Position numbers and translations under genes: made by a program. Below the pieces are notes generated by a model, which saw nothing but the letters and a program-made list of their open reading frames with translations, searched no databases and was not told the DNA's origin. A DNA stretch of 64,000 nt, from the NCBI RefSeq assembly GCF_027625935.1, contig NZ_CP115300.1, positions 3,720,001-3,784,000 of the forward strand, written 5' to 3'. Below are positions 53,717-62,490 of this stretch, piece by piece. Every line of letters starts with the position of its first letter. The stretch's first letter is position 1. This DNA comes from Streptomyces camelliae (GTDB lineage: Bacteria > Actinomycetota > Actinomycetes > Streptomycetales > Streptomycetaceae).

Positions 53717-55911
53717 TGTTCTCGCCTCTCGCTCACGACGACCCCGAGAGCCTTGGCGCCCACCAACTGATCGCCCGCCTCGGCAGCGGTGGCATGGGCA
53801 CCGTCTATCTCGGCCGCTCGGACACGGGGCGCGTCGTCGCCCTGAAGACCATGCACGCCCGCATCGCCGCGGATCCCGTCTTCCGGACCCGGTTCCGGCT
53901 GGAGACGGATGCCGCCCGGGTCATCGGCGGGGAGCACGGCGCCCGGGTCTTCGACGCCGACATCGTCCACGAAACCCCCTGGCTGGCCACGGAGTACCTG
54001 ATCGGCCCGCCCTTGGACGACGCCGTCCGGCTGAACGGGCCGCTGCCGGAACGAGCGGTCCGGGCCCTGGGTGCCCGGCTGTGCGCCGCGCTGGCCCAAC
54101 TGCACGACTCGGACGTCGTCCACCGCGACCTGAAGCCGTCCAACATCATCGTGACGGCCGACGGCCCCAAGGTCATCGACTTCGGTATCGCCCGGGCACT
54201 CGGCGACGACCACCTCACCCGGGTCGGGGCGGCGGCGGGCACGCCCGCCTTCATGTCGCCCGAGCAGGCGGCGGGCGGCGAACACTCGCCTGCGGGTGAT
54301 GTGTTCGCCCTGGCGGGAGTGCTGGTCCACGCCGCGACGGGCAGGGGTCCGTTCGGCATGGGGCAGGCCGCGGATCTGCTGTACCGGGTGCGGTACGCCG
54401 AACCGGACCTGACCGGAGTTCCGGCCGGGCTCTTCTCCGTGCTGCTGCCGTGCTTCGCCAAGGATCCGCTGCACCGGCCCACCACCGGTCAGTTGCGTTC
54501 CTACCTCGATGGCCACGAAGGAGAGTTCGTGGACTGCCTGCCGGAGCCTGTCCTGGTGGACATCGCCCGACGGGCCTCCGACGTCTGGCGGGTCGAGCCC
54601 CGCCGCCTGCCGCCCCAGGCCGGGCACGGCATGGCCCGGACCGCAGCCGTCGGCGAACGGGAGCGGATGTCCCGCCGTCGTCTGCTCATGCTCGGCGGCG
54701 GCACGGCCTTCGGTGTCGCCGCAGCCGGAACGGGCGCCTGGGCATGGCTCAGCGGCCGCGGCGCCGGCACGCCCGCACGGCCCGGGCCGACCAGCCCTGC
54801 GCAGAGGGAACCCACCTGGGACCTGCTTTGGCAGGCGTCGTCCGACTACCACGACCCTCTGGTCCCACCGGCACCGCTGTTGCTGGACCGGCTTCTCATC
54901 GTCGGTCAGACCGAACTCAAGGGTCTGAGCCCCACCAGTGGCAAGGCGCTCTGGCCGCAGTATGCCGAGGTCTCGTTCCAGCATCGTACGGCCACTGACG
55001 GCACCTTGATCCACACCCTCGTCCGCGGCCACGAGGACGCCGCGTCACTGACCGTGTGCCGGGTCGATCCGGCCGATGGCAGCGTGGGGGAACCGCTCAT
55101 CGAACTCAAGGACCTCAACGGGGAGCTCTACGGGACCCAGCTGCTCTGCGCCACGGACGCGGAGCTCTACGCGGTCGCCGGCCGGGGTTCCCAGCCGACC
55201 GACAGCGACTCATTCCGCAAGGGCCAAACCTGGTACCTTCTCGCGTTCGACCTCCGGGCCCGCAAGAAGCTATGGGACGTACCGCTCCCCGCGCGGCCCG
55301 AAGGCTCCCAGCGGCTCCACTTCCTGTCCGCCCAGGTGTCGGGCGGCCGCCTCGTCCTCGTCCAGCAGGCGGCCGACGGAGCGACACAGCTGGTCGTCCG
55401 CGACACCGGCATCGGGCGGCTGCTGTGGAGCCGCACGCTGGACAGTGCGCAGCCCACGTTCAGCCGGGCCCGGCTGGCAGTCGACGACCGGCATGTGTAT
55501 CCGTCGGCCGGCGGGCTGCTCGCGCTCGGCCTGGACGACGGCAAGGTCGCCTGGCACTACGACAAGGGTCCCGCCGGGGCCGCGTACAGCCCGCCCGCCG
55601 TCAAGGACGGGGTGGTGTACGCGGTGGAGGCCGGCCGTGGGGTCGTCGCGGTCGACGCCGGCAGCGGCGAACCGCACTGGACGGAGAAGGGCGGCGACGC
55701 GACCGCCGCGGACCTCCTCGCCCCGCCGGTGGTCGGCCTCGCCTACGTATACCGCAACGCGTCGTCGCGCCTGGCGGCCGTCGACCTGGCCGACGGTGGC
55801 ACGACTCGTCCCTTCAAGGCCGCCGCGGCAGCCCACTACTTCGCCCACCCGGCCTCCCGGCGCCTCATCGCATTGGGCGAGAACTACACCGCCGGCTATC
55901 CGCTCCTCTGA
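53716..55911 (+). CDS. membrane Ser/Thr protein kinase with PQQ-like beta-propeller
   Basis: A 731-residue receptor-type kinase. The catalytic domain (about 15-280) has all key residues: GSGGMG (23-28), Lys44, Glu63, HRDLKPSN (Asp138) and DFG (155-157). A basic stretch precedes one transmembrane helix (about 317-340, LLMLGGGTAFGVAAAGTG). The extracytoplasmic part (about 360-731) has PQQ/YVTN-type repeat blades such as GLSPTSGKALWPQ and VAVDAGSGEPHWTE. It is likely a surface sensor kinase. It is coupled to the pseudokinase and followed by a related kinase 29 bp downstream. Confidence 0.92.
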   Translation: MFSPLAHDDPESLGAHQLIARLGSGGMGTVYLGRSDTGRVVALKTMHARIAADPVFRTRFRLETDAARVIGGEHGARVFDADIVHETPWLATEYLIGPPLDDAVRLNGPLPERAVRALGARLCAALAQLHDSDVVHRDLKPSNIIVTADGPKVIDFGIARALGDDHLTRVGAAAGTPAFMSPEQAAGGEHSPAGDVFALAGVLVHAATGRGPFGMGQAADLLYRVRYAEPDLTGVPAGLFSVLLPCFAKDPLHRPTTGQLRSYLDGHEGEFVDCLPEPVLVDIARRASDVWRVEPRRLPPQAGHGMARTAAVGERERMSRRRLLMLGGGTAFGVAAAGTGAWAWLSGRGAGTPARPGPTSPAQREPTWDLLWQASSDYHDPLVPPAPLLLDRLLIVGQTELKGLSPTSGKALWPQYAEVSFQHRTATDGTLIHTLVRGHEDAASLTVCRVDPADGSVGEPLIELKDLNGELYGTQLLCATDAELYAVAGRGSQPTDSDSFRKGQTWYLLAFDLRARKKLWDVPLPARPEGSQRLHFLSAQVSGGRLVLVQQAADGATQLVVRDTGIGRLLWSRTLDSAQPTFSRARLAVDDRHVYPSAGGLLALGLDDGKVAWHYDKGPAGAAYSPPAVKDGVVYAVEAGRGVVAVDAGSGEPHWTEKGGDATAADLLAPPVVGLAYVYRNASSRLAAVDLADGGTTRPFKAAAAAHYFAHPASRRLIALGENYTAGYPLL

Positions 55912-55940
55912 GACAGCACGACGAAAGAGCAGCACCGGAC

Positions 55941-58079
55941 ATGAAGCCACTGAACACCGGAGATCCGCTCCGGCTCGGGCCCTACCGCATCCTCGGCGTG
56001 CTCGGCGAGGGAGGCATGGGCAAGGTCTACGTCGGCCAGGACCGCGACGGTCGCACGGCCGCCGTGAAGGTGCTGCACCGGCATCTGGCGGACGACCCGC
56101 AGCTCGGTCAGCGCTTCGTGCGCGAGGCCCGGATGGCGCAGGCGGTCAGCGGACCGGGCGTGGCCCGGGTCCTGGACGCACAGACCGAAGGCGGGCGCCC
56201 GTGGATCGCGACCGAGTTCCTCAGCGGCCCGACCCTCGAAGAGGCGGTCGGCGCGTACGGCCCCCTCGACGAGAACGGCGTCCGCGCCCTCGCGGCGGCG
56301 CTCGCGGGAGCGCTGCGGGACATCCATGCCGTCGGCCTGGTGCACCGCGATCTGAAGCCTGCCAACGTGGTGCTCACCTCGGCGGGCCCGCGCATCATCG
56401 ACTTCGGCATCGCCCGGCCCGAGCACGGCCTCACCCTCACCACCACCGGCCAGGTTCCGGTCACCCCGGGGTACGGGGCGCCGGAACAGGCCCTCGGGCA
56501 GCGGGTGGGCCCGGCCGCCGACGTCTTCTCTCTCGGCGCCCTGCTGGTGTACGCGGCGAGCGGTCAGCGGGCGTACGAGGGGTCGCACGTCGCCGCCGTC
56601 CAGTACGAGGTCGTTCACGGCACACCGCGCATGGACCGGGTCCCGCCCGCCCTCCAGCAGCTCATCGACCCGTGCCTGGCCAAGGACCCCGCATACCGGC
56701 CCGCTCCCGATGCCATCGCGCAGGCTTTCGCCCCGCCGCGCGGTGCCGACCGGGTGTGGCGTGCCGGGCCGCTGGCCGAAGACGTACGGCGCCGTGAACG
56801 CGCACTGCGCGAGTTGACCACGCTTCCGGGCACGAGTGCGCCGGGCGGAATCCCTCGGCGTCGCCTGCTGACGGCCCTCGCGGTCGGCGGCCCGGTCGCC
56901 CTTGCCGGTGCAGGTGGCGCCACCTGGTGGTTCTGGCGGAAGAACCACAGCGACCTCTTCGACGTCCCGCATGCCGCGCGGACCCCCACGGCCCGGCTGC
57001 TGTCGGCGGACAGAGGGGACTACGTCCTCGGGCAGACGCCCGCCCCGCTCTGGACCCGGCCGTCCGCCCTCAGTTCCGACACACCCGCGCCTTTGCCCGT
57101 GCGCGATGTCCTGATAGTCGGAGACGCCAAGGGGGGCATCACGGCACACAGCGTCGTCGACGGGAAGCCGCGCTGGTCCGCCCCCGAAGCAATGGCGATA
57201 CGCCGTTTCGTCTCACTTTCCGACCGGCTGATCGCCGCCGTCGACGGTCAGGGCACGCTGTGTACGTTCGTCGCATCCACCGGTGCCCCTAAATGGACGG
57301 CACCGGCAGAGGCCTCCTACATCCTCGCGGCCGATGCCGAAGCGGTGTACGTCGTCACAGGCGATGGCCGCCTGCGCAGTGTGAGCCGCTCCGACGCGAA
57401 GATCCGCTGGACCACGGCGCCCCGAACCGGCCTCGGCACGACGGGCGCAGCGCGGGGCGTCGTGGCCCAGGGCATCCTGGCCGTCGCCACGAAGGCGGGG
57501 GACGTCCTCGCCGTCGACACACGCACCGGCCGCACGGTATGGATGCTCCGCGACCAGGCCGACGACAGGCCGGGGATCGCCGTATCGGGCGGAACCCTGT
57601 TCGTGAGCGGCAGCCCGTACTTCACGGCCCGTGGCATCACTGACGGCAAGCAACGGTGGCGCCCTGACCTGAGACGGGCGGATGGCACAAAGGTGTTCTG
57701 GGGGCCCTCCACGTTCCACGGCCCGTACGTCTTCGTGGCCGCGCTCGGAGCACCACTCCGGTTCGACATCAAGGACGGGAAGCAGAGCGGCTGGCTCTAC
57801 GACCTCGATCAGATGTGTGACCCGTACAGCCCGCTGACGGTCCAGGGCCACGGCTTCTGGTCGGTCATCGTCAACGCGACGGAAGGCGCGGTCACCGTCC
57901 TCAACGTGGCCGACGGACCGGACAGCAACAGCTTCACCAAGGATCCCAACTCCACGTTGAACAAGACCAACTGGAGCTTTCGCATCATCAAGAACCCGAG
58001 AAATTACTGGATGACAGCCGACGCCAACCGGGTCTTCATCGTGGACGGTGACTCACTCACGGCACTACCGGTCTTCTAG
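55941..58079 (+). CDS. membrane Ser/Thr protein kinase with PQQ-like beta-propeller
   Basis: A 712-residue paralogue of the preceding kinase. The kinase domain (about 15-270) is intact: GEGGMG (22-27), Lys43, Glu62, HRDLKPAN (Asp137), DFG (154-156) and GYGAPEQALGQ. A transmembrane helix (about 308-330, LLTALAVGGPVALAGAGGA) leads to a propeller-like outer domain with repeats such as TAHSVVDGKPRWSAPE and AVDTRTGRTVWMLRD. ATG 55941 begins MKPLNTGDPLRLGPYRILG, the usual start of the family. The sister genes differ most in their outer domains, suggesting different ligands. Confidence 0.92.
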   Translation: MKPLNTGDPLRLGPYRILGVLGEGGMGKVYVGQDRDGRTAAVKVLHRHLADDPQLGQRFVREARMAQAVSGPGVARVLDAQTEGGRPWIATEFLSGPTLEEAVGAYGPLDENGVRALAAALAGALRDIHAVGLVHRDLKPANVVLTSAGPRIIDFGIARPEHGLTLTTTGQVPVTPGYGAPEQALGQRVGPAADVFSLGALLVYAASGQRAYEGSHVAAVQYEVVHGTPRMDRVPPALQQLIDPCLAKDPAYRPAPDAIAQAFAPPRGADRVWRAGPLAEDVRRRERALRELTTLPGTSAPGGIPRRRLLTALAVGGPVALAGAGGATWWFWRKNHSDLFDVPHAARTPTARLLSADRGDYVLGQTPAPLWTRPSALSSDTPAPLPVRDVLIVGDAKGGITAHSVVDGKPRWSAPEAMAIRRFVSLSDRLIAAVDGQGTLCTFVASTGAPKWTAPAEASYILAADAEAVYVVTGDGRLRSVSRSDAKIRWTTAPRTGLGTTGAARGVVAQGILAVATKAGDVLAVDTRTGRTVWMLRDQADDRPGIAVSGGTLFVSGSPYFTARGITDGKQRWRPDLRRADGTKVFWGPSTFHGPYVFVAALGAPLRFDIKDGKQSGWLYDLDQMCDPYSPLTVQGHGFWSVIVNATEGAVTVLNVADGPDSNSFTKDPNSTLNKTNWSFRIIKNPRNYWMTADANRVFIVDGDSLTALPVF

Positions 58080-58123
58080 GAGACACGGCGGATTGGGTCA
58101 CTCACGGCGGCCAGTATTGGATC

Positions 58124-58152
58124 TTGGGTGGGGTCCGGTCACTGCCTAGCGT
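58124..58152 (+). promoter_or_regulatory. promoter of the MFS gene, probably leaderless
   Basis: TTGGGT (58124-58129) and TAGCGT (58147-58152) are 17 bases apart. The ATG follows the -10 element by only seven bases and lacks a Shine-Dalgarno, so the transcript probably starts at the start codon. Confidence 0.55.
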
Positions 58153-58159
58153 CTCTGTC

Positions 58160-59398
58160 ATGACCGTTCCCGCCCCGACCGGAAGAACAGACCCGAATCA
58201 GCTGCCGACGGACGAGACCGCCGCCCCTTCCGCACCGCACCCCCGCCTGATCACCCTCCTCGCGGCGGCCTGCGGCCTGATCGCCGCCTGTCTCTACTAC
58301 TGCCAGCCCCTGCTCCCCCGGATCGCGGACTCCTACGGCGCCTCCCCCTCCGCCGTCGGCGCGCTGGTGACCGCCACCCAGGCCGGCTACACCCTGGGCC
58401 TGCTGCTGATCGTCCCGCTCGGCGACATCGTCGCGCGCCGCCGGCTGATCGCGATCCTGCTCGGCGCGGCCGGCGCCGGAATGCTCCTGTCCGGAGCGGC
58501 CCCCGCACTGTGGGTACTGCAGGCCGGAGGCTTCGCCGTGGGCGCCGGGGCGGTCGTGATCCAGATCCTCATCCCGTACGCGGCCTCCATCGTGCCCGCG
58601 GACCAGCGCGGCCGGGCGATGGCCACCCTGCTCACCGGCGTCCTGCTCGGCATCCTGTGCTCCCGTACGGCGGCCGGGCTGCTCGGCGGAGCCTTCGGCT
58701 GGCGCACGGTGTTCCTGGCCGCGGCCGGAACGCTGGCGGCCGTGGCCCTGCTCCTCGTACGACTGCTGCCCCCGTCCCCGCCGGACGTGTCCCTCGGCTA
58801 CGGCGCCCAGCTCGCTGCCACGCTCCGGCTGGCCGCCGCGGAACCGGTCCTGCGCCGCCGCTCACTGATCGGCGCGTGCTGCTTCGCCGCCTTCAGCGTC
58901 TTCTGGGCCACCTCGGCGTTCCTGCTCGCCGGACCCCACTACGGCTGGAGCACGTCCGCGATCGGGCTGTTCGCGCTGGTGGGCGCGGCGGGCGCGATCG
59001 CGGCCAAGGCGACGGGCCGAATCGTCGACACCGGCCGCGAGGCGGTGGCCACCGGTGTGCTGCTCGCCCTGGGCGTGGCCGCGTTCGCCGCGCTGTGGCC
59101 GGGCGGCCGCAGCCTGGCCTGGCTGGTGGCCGGGGTCCTGGTGCTGGACGTCGTGGTGCACGGCGTCCACCTGCTGAACATGAGCGTCGTCTACGACCTT
59201 CCGGACCACCCCAGGGCCCGGATCGCCTCGGTCTACATGACGTCGTACTACCTCGGCGGTGCGGCCGGCTCCGCGATCGGCGTCACCGCGTACCGGTTCG
59301 GCGGCTGGGAAGCGGTCCCGGCGACGGGAGCGGCGCTCCTTGCGGTGGGGCTGGTGGTGTGGGCCGTGGGCCTTCGGCGGCGTACGGGACGACGATGA
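58160..59398 (+). CDS. MFS family exporter
   Basis: A 412-residue major facilitator protein with about 12 helices. Characteristic stretches are LYYCQPLLPRIADSYGASPS, the A-motif-like LGDIVARRRLIAILL between helices 2 and 3, and the helix-4 region ILIPYAASIVPADQRGRAMA. It resembles drug and metabolite exporters of the Bcr/YnfM type, but the substrate is unknown. ATG 58160 is preferred because the promoter lies within the longer open frame. It stands apart from the kinase operon. Confidence 0.9.
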   Translation: MTVPAPTGRTDPNQLPTDETAAPSAPHPRLITLLAAACGLIAACLYYCQPLLPRIADSYGASPSAVGALVTATQAGYTLGLLLIVPLGDIVARRRLIAILLGAAGAGMLLSGAAPALWVLQAGGFAVGAGAVVIQILIPYAASIVPADQRGRAMATLLTGVLLGILCSRTAAGLLGGAFGWRTVFLAAAGTLAAVALLLVRLLPPSPPDVSLGYGAQLAATLRLAAAEPVLRRRSLIGACCFAAFSVFWATSAFLLAGPHYGWSTSAIGLFALVGAAGAIAAKATGRIVDTGREAVATGVLLALGVAAFAALWPGGRSLAWLVAGVLVLDVVVHGVHLLNMSVVYDLPDHPRARIASVYMTSYYLGGAAGSAIGVTAYRFGGWEAVPATGAALLAVGLVVWAVGLRRRTGRR

Positions 59399-59408
59399 TG
59401 CCGCCACA

Positions 59409-60071
59409 CTAGGACCGCGGGCCGTACGGGGGCCACGGCGCGTACCCGTAGGGCGGTGGGCCCCACTGCGGCGGCGGGATGAGCCGTCGGCGGTGACGGC
59501 CGCGTCGGACGGCGGTGACGATGATGATGGCCAGGGACGAGGCGACCGCGGCCAGGATGCAGCCGACGCCCGCGACGACACCGCGGACCGTAGCCCCCAT
59601 TCGGGGCTGGTCTCCCACCGCGAACTCGGCCGGAAGCTCCGAGGTGCAGGTCAGCGTGTAGTCACCGCTGCTGCCGGGCTTCACCTCGAAGACACGCTCC
59701 CAGGTGCGGGAACCCAGGGTGATACGGAAGGTGCTGTCCGGCTGGGTCATCGCCCCTGACCCCAGCTCCGGGATCCGGCACTGGACCCGGCCCTTCCCGG
59801 ACTGGGAGACGTAGATCGCCTTGGTCTTCCCCTGGACGAAGCTGAACGTCCGCGCGTCACCGCTGGAGAAACTCCGGGCGGTGTCGATCGAGTCCAGCGT
59901 GTTCTTCACCGTCACCACGATGAAGGCGGTACCGACACCGGCCAGCACGAGCCCCAGCAGTGCGGCCACCACGTACCAGATACGCCGAGGCCGCAGGTCC
60001 TTCGCCGGAATGGTCGGCGGGAGGGGCGGCGGACCGCCGTACGGCGGTCCCCAGGGAGTTGGTGTGGCCAC
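59409..60071 (-). CDS. hypothetical two-helix membrane protein
   Basis: A 220-residue protein with a Pro/Gly-rich cytoplasmic N-terminus (TPTPWGPPYGGPPPLPPTIP), a first transmembrane helix (about 31-53), and an outer domain of about 100 residues with two cysteines (VQCRIP, LTCTSE). A second helix (about 160-185, VVAGVGCILAAVASSLAII) leads into a basic then Pro/Tyr-rich tail (PPPQWGPPPYGYAPWPP). Low-complexity proline tails at both ends are unusual. GTG 60071 is the most likely start but has no clear Shine-Dalgarno. The function is not recognised. Confidence 0.65.
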   Translation of the reverse strand: MATPTPWGPPYGGPPPLPPTIPAKDLRPRRIWYVVAALLGLVLAGVGTAFIVVTVKNTLDSIDTARSFSSGDARTFSFVQGKTKAIYVSQSGKGRVQCRIPELGSGAMTQPDSTFRITLGSRTWERVFEVKPGSSGDYTLTCTSELPAEFAVGDQPRMGATVRGVVAGVGCILAAVASSLAIIIVTAVRRGRHRRRLIPPPQWGPPPYGYAPWPPYGPRS

Positions 60072-60109
60072 AACAACGCATGGTAGCCAACGGAGCGTTG
60101 AGCTCCGCT

Positions 60110-61312
60110 TCAGGTGCGGCTCACCGTGCCGCAGCCCTTGTGGTGGTCGTCCGTCAGGGACTTGCTGCGGTCGTAGGGGTCCGCGGTCGGGCCCGTGGCA
60201 GGGGCGCCCGTGGGGCTGCTGTCCGGGAAGACCGGGTGGTAGTAGCCGTCGTAGACGCCGCACTCGCTGTTGTAGAACTCGCTGTCGGACGACCGGATCC
60301 CGAGCTTGCCCTCGGTCGCGATCCACTTGCTCGGGTCGAGCAGGACCATGGTCAGGTCGCGGCGGATGATCGTCCGTGCCACGACATCGCCACCGCCCTT
60401 TCCACCGGCCCGGACCAGCGGGTAGACGAAGGTGTAGTCCGCGTGCACCCGCACCTCGCCCGCGGCACCGGCGGAGAACGTCATATGGCCGCGCACCTTG
60501 ACCACGTCACCGGCGAGGGCCACCTCCGACGGGTCGAAGCGGGTCACCAGGTGCAGGGGGTCGTGGTCACGGTCCGGGGTGCGCAGCGAGCGCCGCAGGT
60601 CGGACAGTGTGTGGGGCTGCCGCGGGTCGAGCAGGGCCAGCGCCGCGTCGGGCTGTCCGCCACGCAGCACGGCCGGGTCCAGGTTGGTGCCGACCAGGAA
60701 CTCCTTGGTACGGCGCAGGGCGAGGGCCACGTCCTCCTGGCTCATCCCGCCCACGGCCTTCGCCTGCGGCACCTCGATGGCGTCCGCCCCTTCGGCCCAC
60801 CGCAGGGCGGGCGAACCGCGGAACGGGTCCTTGAGGGTGGGCAGTCCGGCCTGGCCGACCCCGCCCGGCGCGCTGGACGGCAGCGCCGTCTCGGCGGGCA
60901 GCGGTGCGGAGGAGGTGTGGTGACGGCCGGGAAGCCGGTCCAGCAGCAGCGACGGCCGTACGGCTATGACGGCGAGCGCCACCGCCAGCACCACGCCGAT
61001 CACCGAGCCCACGGTGCGGCGCCTGCTGTTCCGCCCGTTCATCTCCCGCCAGGCCGGGCCGGTGCGCCATCCCTGCGGCTCCTGCACCCGCTTCCGCTGC
61101 CACCACCGCCGCCGGCCGCCGCCCTCGATCACCTGGAGCCGCGTCGCCTCATCCTGCTCCCGCAGCCGACGGGTCACCATCCGCGCCCGCGCGGACGGCT
61201 CCTTCGGCGCGTTCCGGCCACCCTCCTCCACGGCCTCGCGCAGGAACGCCTCCCACTGCTCGTCGGGTATGGAGGACTCTTCGGGGTGATCGGGGGGCGG
61301 GACGGTGCTCAC
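60110..61312 (-). CDS. hypothetical membrane-anchored protein
   Basis: A 400-residue protein with an acidic then Arg-rich cytoplasmic N-terminus (about 1-100), one transmembrane helix (about 101-122, VGSVIGVVLAVALAVIAVRP), and a large outer domain beginning SSAPLPAETALPSSAPGG. The outer part contains WAEGADAIEVPQAKAVGGMS and DFVYPLVRAG-like strands (here HADYTFVYPLVRAGGKGGGD). No catalytic motif was recognised. Start GTG 61312 has GGAAAG seven bases upstream; a TTG five codons earlier is possible. It follows the DUF397 gene by only four bases, so it may belong to that operon. Confidence 0.75.
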   Translation of the reverse strand: MSTVPPPDHPEESSIPDEQWEAFLREAVEEGGRNAPKEPSARARMVTRRLREQDEATRLQVIEGGGRRRWWQRKRVQEPQGWRTGPAWREMNGRNSRRRTVGSVIGVVLAVALAVIAVRPSLLLDRLPGRHHTSSAPLPAETALPSSAPGGVGQAGLPTLKDPFRGSPALRWAEGADAIEVPQAKAVGGMSQEDVALALRRTKEFLVGTNLDPAVLRGGQPDAALALLDPRQPHTLSDLRRSLRTPDRDHDPLHLVTRFDPSEVALAGDVVKVRGHMTFSAGAAGEVRVHADYTFVYPLVRAGGKGGGDVVARTIIRRDLTMVLLDPSKWIATEGKLGIRSSDSEFYNSECGVYDGYYHPVFPDSSPTGAPATGPTADPYDRSKSLTDDHHKGCGTVSRT

Positions 61313-61316
61313 GGGT

Positions 61317-61511
61317 TCACTTTCCAAGTCTGAGCGTGCGAACGAACTCCGACCAGGCCTCCGGCGCGAGGCCGAGGCGGGGGCCGGTGGGGTTCTTGGA
61401 GTCGCGGATGTGGATGGTGGTGGGGGCCGCTACGGCGACCTCGACGCAGTCATTGCCGTTGCTGCTGTCGCTGTAACTGCTCTTGAACCAGTGGAGTTCC
61501 GGGGTGCTCAT
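61317..61511 (-). CDS. DUF397 domain protein
   Basis: A 64-residue DUF397 protein with the usual pattern: LHWFKSSYSDSSNGNDCVEV, IHIRDSKNPTGPRL and the end APEAWSEFVRTLRL. DUF397 proteins pair with XRE/DUF5753 regulators in Streptomyces and are thought to act as antagonists or partners (WhiJ/BldB-type systems). It overlaps the regulator gene by four bases. Confidence 0.95.
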   Translation of the reverse strand: MSTPELHWFKSSYSDSSNGNDCVEVAVAAPTTIHIRDSKNPTGPRLGLAPEAWSEFVRTLRLGK

Positions 61512-62353
61512 AGTTCTCCCAGTGCGTTCTCGATGAAGACCAGAGACTCCTCTGGCGTGAGCGCCTGAGCCCGGATGATGCCATAGCGCAGGTCGAGGAC
61601 TCGGAGCTGCCTCGGGTTCGAGACGGGGCGCCCCGAGAAGTCACCGTCGGTACGGCCCATCCCCGTACCGTCCGCGAACTTCAGCACTTGGATCCGGCCT
61701 CCCGTACCAGGGTGGTTCGCGCGGGCGGTCGGCATCACCTGAAGCTCCACGAACGGCAACCGGGCCACCTCCAGCATGTGTTCGAGCTGTCGGCGCAACA
61801 CCATTGTGTCCCCGACCGGGCGCCGTAGCGTCACCTCTTCCTGGACAAAGCTGAACTCCGGCGCGGGCGAGCGCTCGAAGACGGACTTCCGGGCCATGCG
61901 TGCGGCCACCATGCGCTCCAGCTGGTCCAGCGAGTAAGCCGGACGCCAAGTGCGAAGCAGCGCTCGCGCATACTCCTCCGTCTGCAACAGGCCATGGATA
62001 TTGTGGTTGCTGTACAGGAGCATCTCCACTGCACGCCCCTCCAGCTCCGCCAGCTCTCGCACTTTCTTCGGATACCGGGCCTTCCTCATATCCTCCATGA
62101 ACGCCCTCAGATGCCCCTGCGCCTTGAGGATCTGGTCCGCCTTGTCCAGGGCCTCCGGCCGAGGAATGCGTGTCCCGCGCTCGATCTTGCGGATCATGTC
62201 CTCGCCGTACCTGAGGGTCTCCGCCAGCTCGGCCACACTCACCCCGGCCGACTCCCGGCACACCTTGAGCAAGCGCCCCACCGCCTGCACCACCGGCTCG
62301 ATCTCGTCCCCCGGCTCGACGTCCCAACCCGCCTCGTCCACACCGTCGTTCAT
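61508..62353 (-). CDS. XRE-family regulator with DUF5753 (WhiJ-like)
   Basis: A 281-residue DNA-binding protein. The N-terminal helix-turn-helix (about 23-75, SVAELAETLRYGEDMIRKIE) is followed by DUF5753 (about 105-280: IHGLLQTEEYARALL, the VQEEVTLRRPVGDTMVLRRQ region, and PFVELQVMP). Together with DUF397 and the divergent ATPase it forms a WhiJ-like locus; such regulators influence development in S. coelicolor. The start MNDGVDEAGW at 62353 follows a weak AGGAGGAG. Its own operator may be one of the small palindromes in the divergent promoter. Confidence 0.93.
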   Translation of the reverse strand: MNDGVDEAGWDVEPGDEIEPVVQAVGRLLKVCRESAGVSVAELAETLRYGEDMIRKIERGTRIPRPEALDKADQILKAQGHLRAFMEDMRKARYPKKVRELAELEGRAVEMLLYSNHNIHGLLQTEEYARALLRTWRPAYSLDQLERMVAARMARKSVFERSPAPEFSFVQEEVTLRRPVGDTMVLRRQLEHMLEVARLPFVELQVMPTARANHPGTGGRIQVLKFADGTGMGRTDGDFSGRPVSNPRQLRVLDLRYGIIRAQALTPEESLVFIENALGEL

Positions 62354-62391
62354 GACTCCTCCTCCGACGCGCACTCGTACCCGTACAACGC

Positions 62392-62418
62392 CCGAGACAG
62401 CCGAGACAGCCGAGACAA
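62392..62418. repeat. 9-bp tandem repeat
   Basis: CCGAGACAG occurs twice and is followed by CCGAGACAA, upstream of the XRE regulator's start codon in the divergent promoter region. Confidence 0.7.
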
Positions 62419-62452
62419 AGCGGGGACAGTCACAGGCCGTAAAGGCTTTGCC

Positions 62453-62486
62453 GCTTACCCAAGTAAGCACGCTCAGCCACGCTGAG
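62453..62486. promoter_or_regulatory. two inverted repeats between XRE and ATPase genes
   Basis: GCTTAC-CCAA-GTAAGC (62453-62468) and CTCAG-CCACG-CTGAG (62472-62486) lie just before the ATPase start codon. They are candidate operators for the XRE regulator. Confidence 0.5.
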
Positions 62487-62490
62487 TGAC

